Below, in pieces: positions 61,987 through 64,000 of a DNA stretch of 64,000 nucleotides (position 1 is the stretch's first letter; every line of letters begins with the position of its first letter). A program made the translations under genes and the position numbers. The DNA lies in the NCBI RefSeq assembly GCF_900091465.1, contig NZ_FMHV01000002.1, forward strand, positions 2,666,001 to 2,730,000, read 5' to 3'. The stretch is from Micromonospora rhizosphaerae (GTDB taxonomy: Bacteria > Actinomycetota > Actinomycetes > Mycobacteriales > Micromonosporaceae). The notes under the pieces were generated by a model. That model was given only the letters and a program-made list of their open reading frames with translations. It searched no databases and was not told where the DNA came from.

Positions 61987-62781
61987 GTGAAGCTGCGACG
62001 CCGCCAGCGAGAGCGGCTGTCCCTCTGGCTCCAGTACCTGGCCTTTGTCGCCATCATTGCCGTGGTGATCTTTGCCGCGGACTGGGGCAGGCTGAGGGAC
62101 GCGTTCTTCCGCGTCGACATCATCGAGTCGATGTTCCCGACGATCATCACCGTCGCGCTGCGCAACACGATCCTTTACACGCTGGGTGCGTTCGCCTTCG
62201 GCCTAGTGTTCGGCACCCTCCTCGCGCTGATGCGGCTGTCCCGGGTGGCTCCGTACCGCTGGGTGGCGACGGCGTACATCGAGCTGTTCCGGGGTCTGCC
62301 CGCGCTGCTGGTGCTCTTCCTCGTCGGGTACGGCATTCCCATCGCCTTCCCGGAGCGGGAAATTCCGGGCGGCGTGTTCGGGTCGATCACGATCGGTCTC
62401 GGGTTGACCGCCGCGGCGTACATGGCCGAGACCATCCGGGCCGGCATCCAGGCCGTGCCGAAGGGACAGATGGAGGCGGCGCGCACCCTCGGCATGTCGC
62501 ACTTCACCGCGATGCGCACCATCGTCATCCCGCAGGCGTTCCGGATCGTGATCCCGCCGCTGACGAACGAACTCATCCTGCTCACCAAGGACTCGTCGCT
62601 CGCCTACGTGCTCGGCGTGACGGCGCAGACCATCGAGGTCACCAAGTTCGGTCGGGACACGCTGAACGATCGGGTGAACGCCACCCCGCTGCTGGTGGCC
62701 GGCTTCACCTACCTGGTCATCACCCTGCCCCTTTCTCAGGTGGTACGGCGCCTCGAACTCCGCTACGCCAAGGCTCGGTGA
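61987..62781 (+). CDS. amino-acid ABC transporter permease
   Basis: 264 residues. Spans include [20 protein letters not shown] and [40 protein letters not shown] is the HisM-type signature, and [20 protein letters not shown] is the EAA loop. Single permease working as a homodimer. Overlaps the ATPase gene by four bases. Confidence 0.92.
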   Translation: MKLRRRQRERLSLWLQYLAFVAIIAVVIFAADWGRLRDAFFRVDIIESMFPTIITVALRNTILYTLGAFAFGLVFGTLLALMRLSRVAPYRWVATAYIELFRGLPALLVLFLVGYGIPIAFPEREIPGGVFGSITIGLGLTAAAYMAETIRAGIQAVPKGQMEAARTLGMSHFTAMRTIVIPQAFRIVIPPLTNELILLTKDSSLAYVLGVTAQTIEVTKFGRDTLNDRVNATPLLVAGFTYLVITLPLSQVVRRLELRYAKAR

Positions 62782-63626
62782 CCCACATGACGACTACCCA
62801 ACCCCGGCCCGCCGTTGAGATCCGCGACCTGCACAAATCCTTCGGGCCGCTCGAAGTGCTCAAGGGCATCGACTTCGAGGTCGGCCACGGCGAGGTGGTT
62901 TGCGTCATCGGGCCGTCCGGGTCCGGCAAATCGACGCTGCTGCGGTGCGTCAACCTGCTGGAGGAGCCGACCGCCGGCAAGATCTGGGTGAACGGGATCG
63001 AGATGACCGACCCGGATGTCGAGATCGACTCGGTACGCCGCGGCATCGGTATGGTCTTCCAGTCGTTCAACCTCTTCCCGCATCTGACCGTGCTGGGCAA
63101 CCTCACCATCGCCCAGCGCCGAGTGCTCCGGCGCGGCCGCGCCGAGGCCGAGCGGATCGCGCGGGACAACCTCGAGCGGGTCGGACTGACCGACAAGGCC
63201 GGCGCGTTCCCGGCGCAGCTCTCCGGCGGTCAGCAGCAGCGGGCGGCGATCGCCCGATCGCTGTCGATGGACCCGAAGCTGATGCTCTTCGACGAGCCGA
63301 CCTCCGCGCTCGATCCGGAACTGGTCGGCGACGTCCTCACCGTAATGCGCAAACTGGCCGAGGACGGCATGACGATGATGGTGGTGACCCACGAGATGGC
63401 GTTCGCCCGGGACGTCGCCGACCGGGTCGTGTTCATGGACGGCGGCGTGGTGGTCGAGCAGGGGCCGCCGCAGGAGGTGCTCGGCGCGCCGCGGCACGAA
63501 CGGACCCGCTCGTTCCTCTCTCGGGTCCTCGACCCGACCCATGTCGCGCAGCTTGGTCAGCCCGACCAGTCCGCCGAGCCACCCGAGCCGCCTAGCCTGC
63601 CGGCCGACGACCGCCACAACCTGTGA
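62778..63626 (+). CDS. amino-acid ABC transporter ATP-binding protein
   Basis: 282 residues (GTG 62778; ATG 62787 possible). Walker [14 protein letters not shown]-loop [12 protein letters not shown], signature [15 protein letters not shown], Walker [15 protein letters not shown] and switch His VVTHEM are all intact. GlnQ-type ATPase that drives import by the two preceding proteins. The C-terminal ~35 residues are Pro/Glu-rich. Confidence 0.94.
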   Translation: MTHMTTTQPRPAVEIRDLHKSFGPLEVLKGIDFEVGHGEVVCVIGPSGSGKSTLLRCVNLLEEPTAGKIWVNGIEMTDPDVEIDSVRRGIGMVFQSFNLFPHLTVLGNLTIAQRRVLRRGRAEAERIARDNLERVGLTDKAGAFPAQLSGGQQQRAAIARSLSMDPKLMLFDEPTSALDPELVGDVLTVMRKLAEDGMTMMVVTHEMAFARDVADRVVFMDGGVVVEQGPPQEVLGAPRHERTRSFLSRVLDPTHVAQLGQPDQSAEPPEPPSLPADDRHNL

Positions 63627-63900
63627 CAGCCGCTCATCCTGACTCTGCGTGCGACAGGCACGCACATGCGGCCTGACCCACTCAACCCGCGAGTCAAATA
63701 ACCCTTGGCCGTTCGACGGGGGGCGTCCGCAACTGCCGAGATCAGTGCGCTTCGCTGCGGGCGAAGACCGGCACCATCCGCCCCCCGGCGTCGGGCATCC
63801 TCCGGGCCGGGCGTCGGGTGCTGACGAAGCTCTGTCGATGTCTGAAGTTGGCAAGGATGTCCGTAGTTCGCTGCACGAGGTCGGGCCGATGAGGTTTGGC

Positions 63901-63939
63901 GTTCCTGGCTGGGCACGACGGGCGCGTCCAGCCAGGAAC
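63901..63939 (-). terminator. hairpin terminator of the gene leaving the window
   Basis: Arms GTTCCTGGCTGG (63901-63912) and its complement (63928-63939), 8 bases past a TAG on the minus strand at 63948-63950. Confidence 0.7.
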
Positions 63940-63947
63940 TTGCCCGG

Positions 63948-64000
63948 CTACGGGAGCAGGCGGTTGATCAGCCCGAAGGCGTGGCTGGTCGGATGGTCGA
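63948..64000 (-). CDS. C-terminal end of a protein, partial
   Basis: The minus strand is open from the window edge to TAG at 63948, giving DHPTSHAFGLINRLLP. A strong hairpin directly follows, which supports a real gene end. Too short to identify. Confidence 0.4.
   Translation of the reverse strand, partial: DHPTSHAFGLINRLLP

Overview
The window is high-GC DNA from a sporulating actinomycete, most likely Micromonosporaceae (Micromonospora-like). This rests on an SsgA-family regulator, a SpoOM-like protein, GTG starts and GC-rich codons, hairpin repeats of the AGGGGCCCCTTCC type, and an actinobacterial integrative element in tRNA-Val. The species call is inference.

1-28.4 kb is mostly chromosomal backbone. 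A galactoside module holds a GH36 alpha-galactosidase, an ABC importer, a GH42 beta-galactosidase and a DeoR regulator. Next come a SpoOM-like protein, a HelR/HelD-type motor ATPase, a LolA/RseB-like envelope protein beside a two-component system split by an IS110 element, and a TPR/FN3 membrane protein. Small regulators and enzymes follow, with a cysteine-ended leader peptide ahead of a flavin reductase and an Rrf2 regulator, then an SDR, an SsgA-like regulator and tRNA-Val(CAC).

28.5-51.85 kb is an integrated element in the 3' half of tRNA-Val. It is bounded by a 45-bp perfect direct repeat (28484-28528 and 51810-51854). The left end keeps an actinomycete ICE (AICE) replication and excision module: integrase, Xis, and an HUH-type Rep. 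No FtsK/TraB-type transfer gene is visible. The interior is a mosaic: a HAD protein, a membrane protein with a HEPN motif, a DUF4145 protein, a frameshifted Sll1717-type P-loop ATPase, an ECF sigma/anti-sigma pair with two YcnI copper-binding-type proteins, a beta/gamma-crystallin protein, a collagen-like secreted protein, a GntR regulator, small Cys-rich proteins and an orphan full-length mraY. Fossil ends are scattered through it: four copies of a 13-bp-period integrase-arm-like repeat, other arm-like repeats, a 30-bp partial att core at 50049-50078, and a tRNA-Tyr 3' fragment with its terminator. I read the interval as a stack of several elements. The mraY segment lies between the partial att core and the outer attR.

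51.9-64 kb returns to chromosome with accessory traces: a second copy of a ~225-bp repeat found inside the element, a TPR membrane protein, an XRE regulator followed by paralogues of the element's small Cys-rich genes (one fused to a dead IS630 transposase), a Stf0-type sulfotransferase, an IS701 remnant, a DHFR-like reductase, an ArsR regulator and a polar amino-acid ABC importer. All calls come from reading the sequence and family knowledge; no searches were run.
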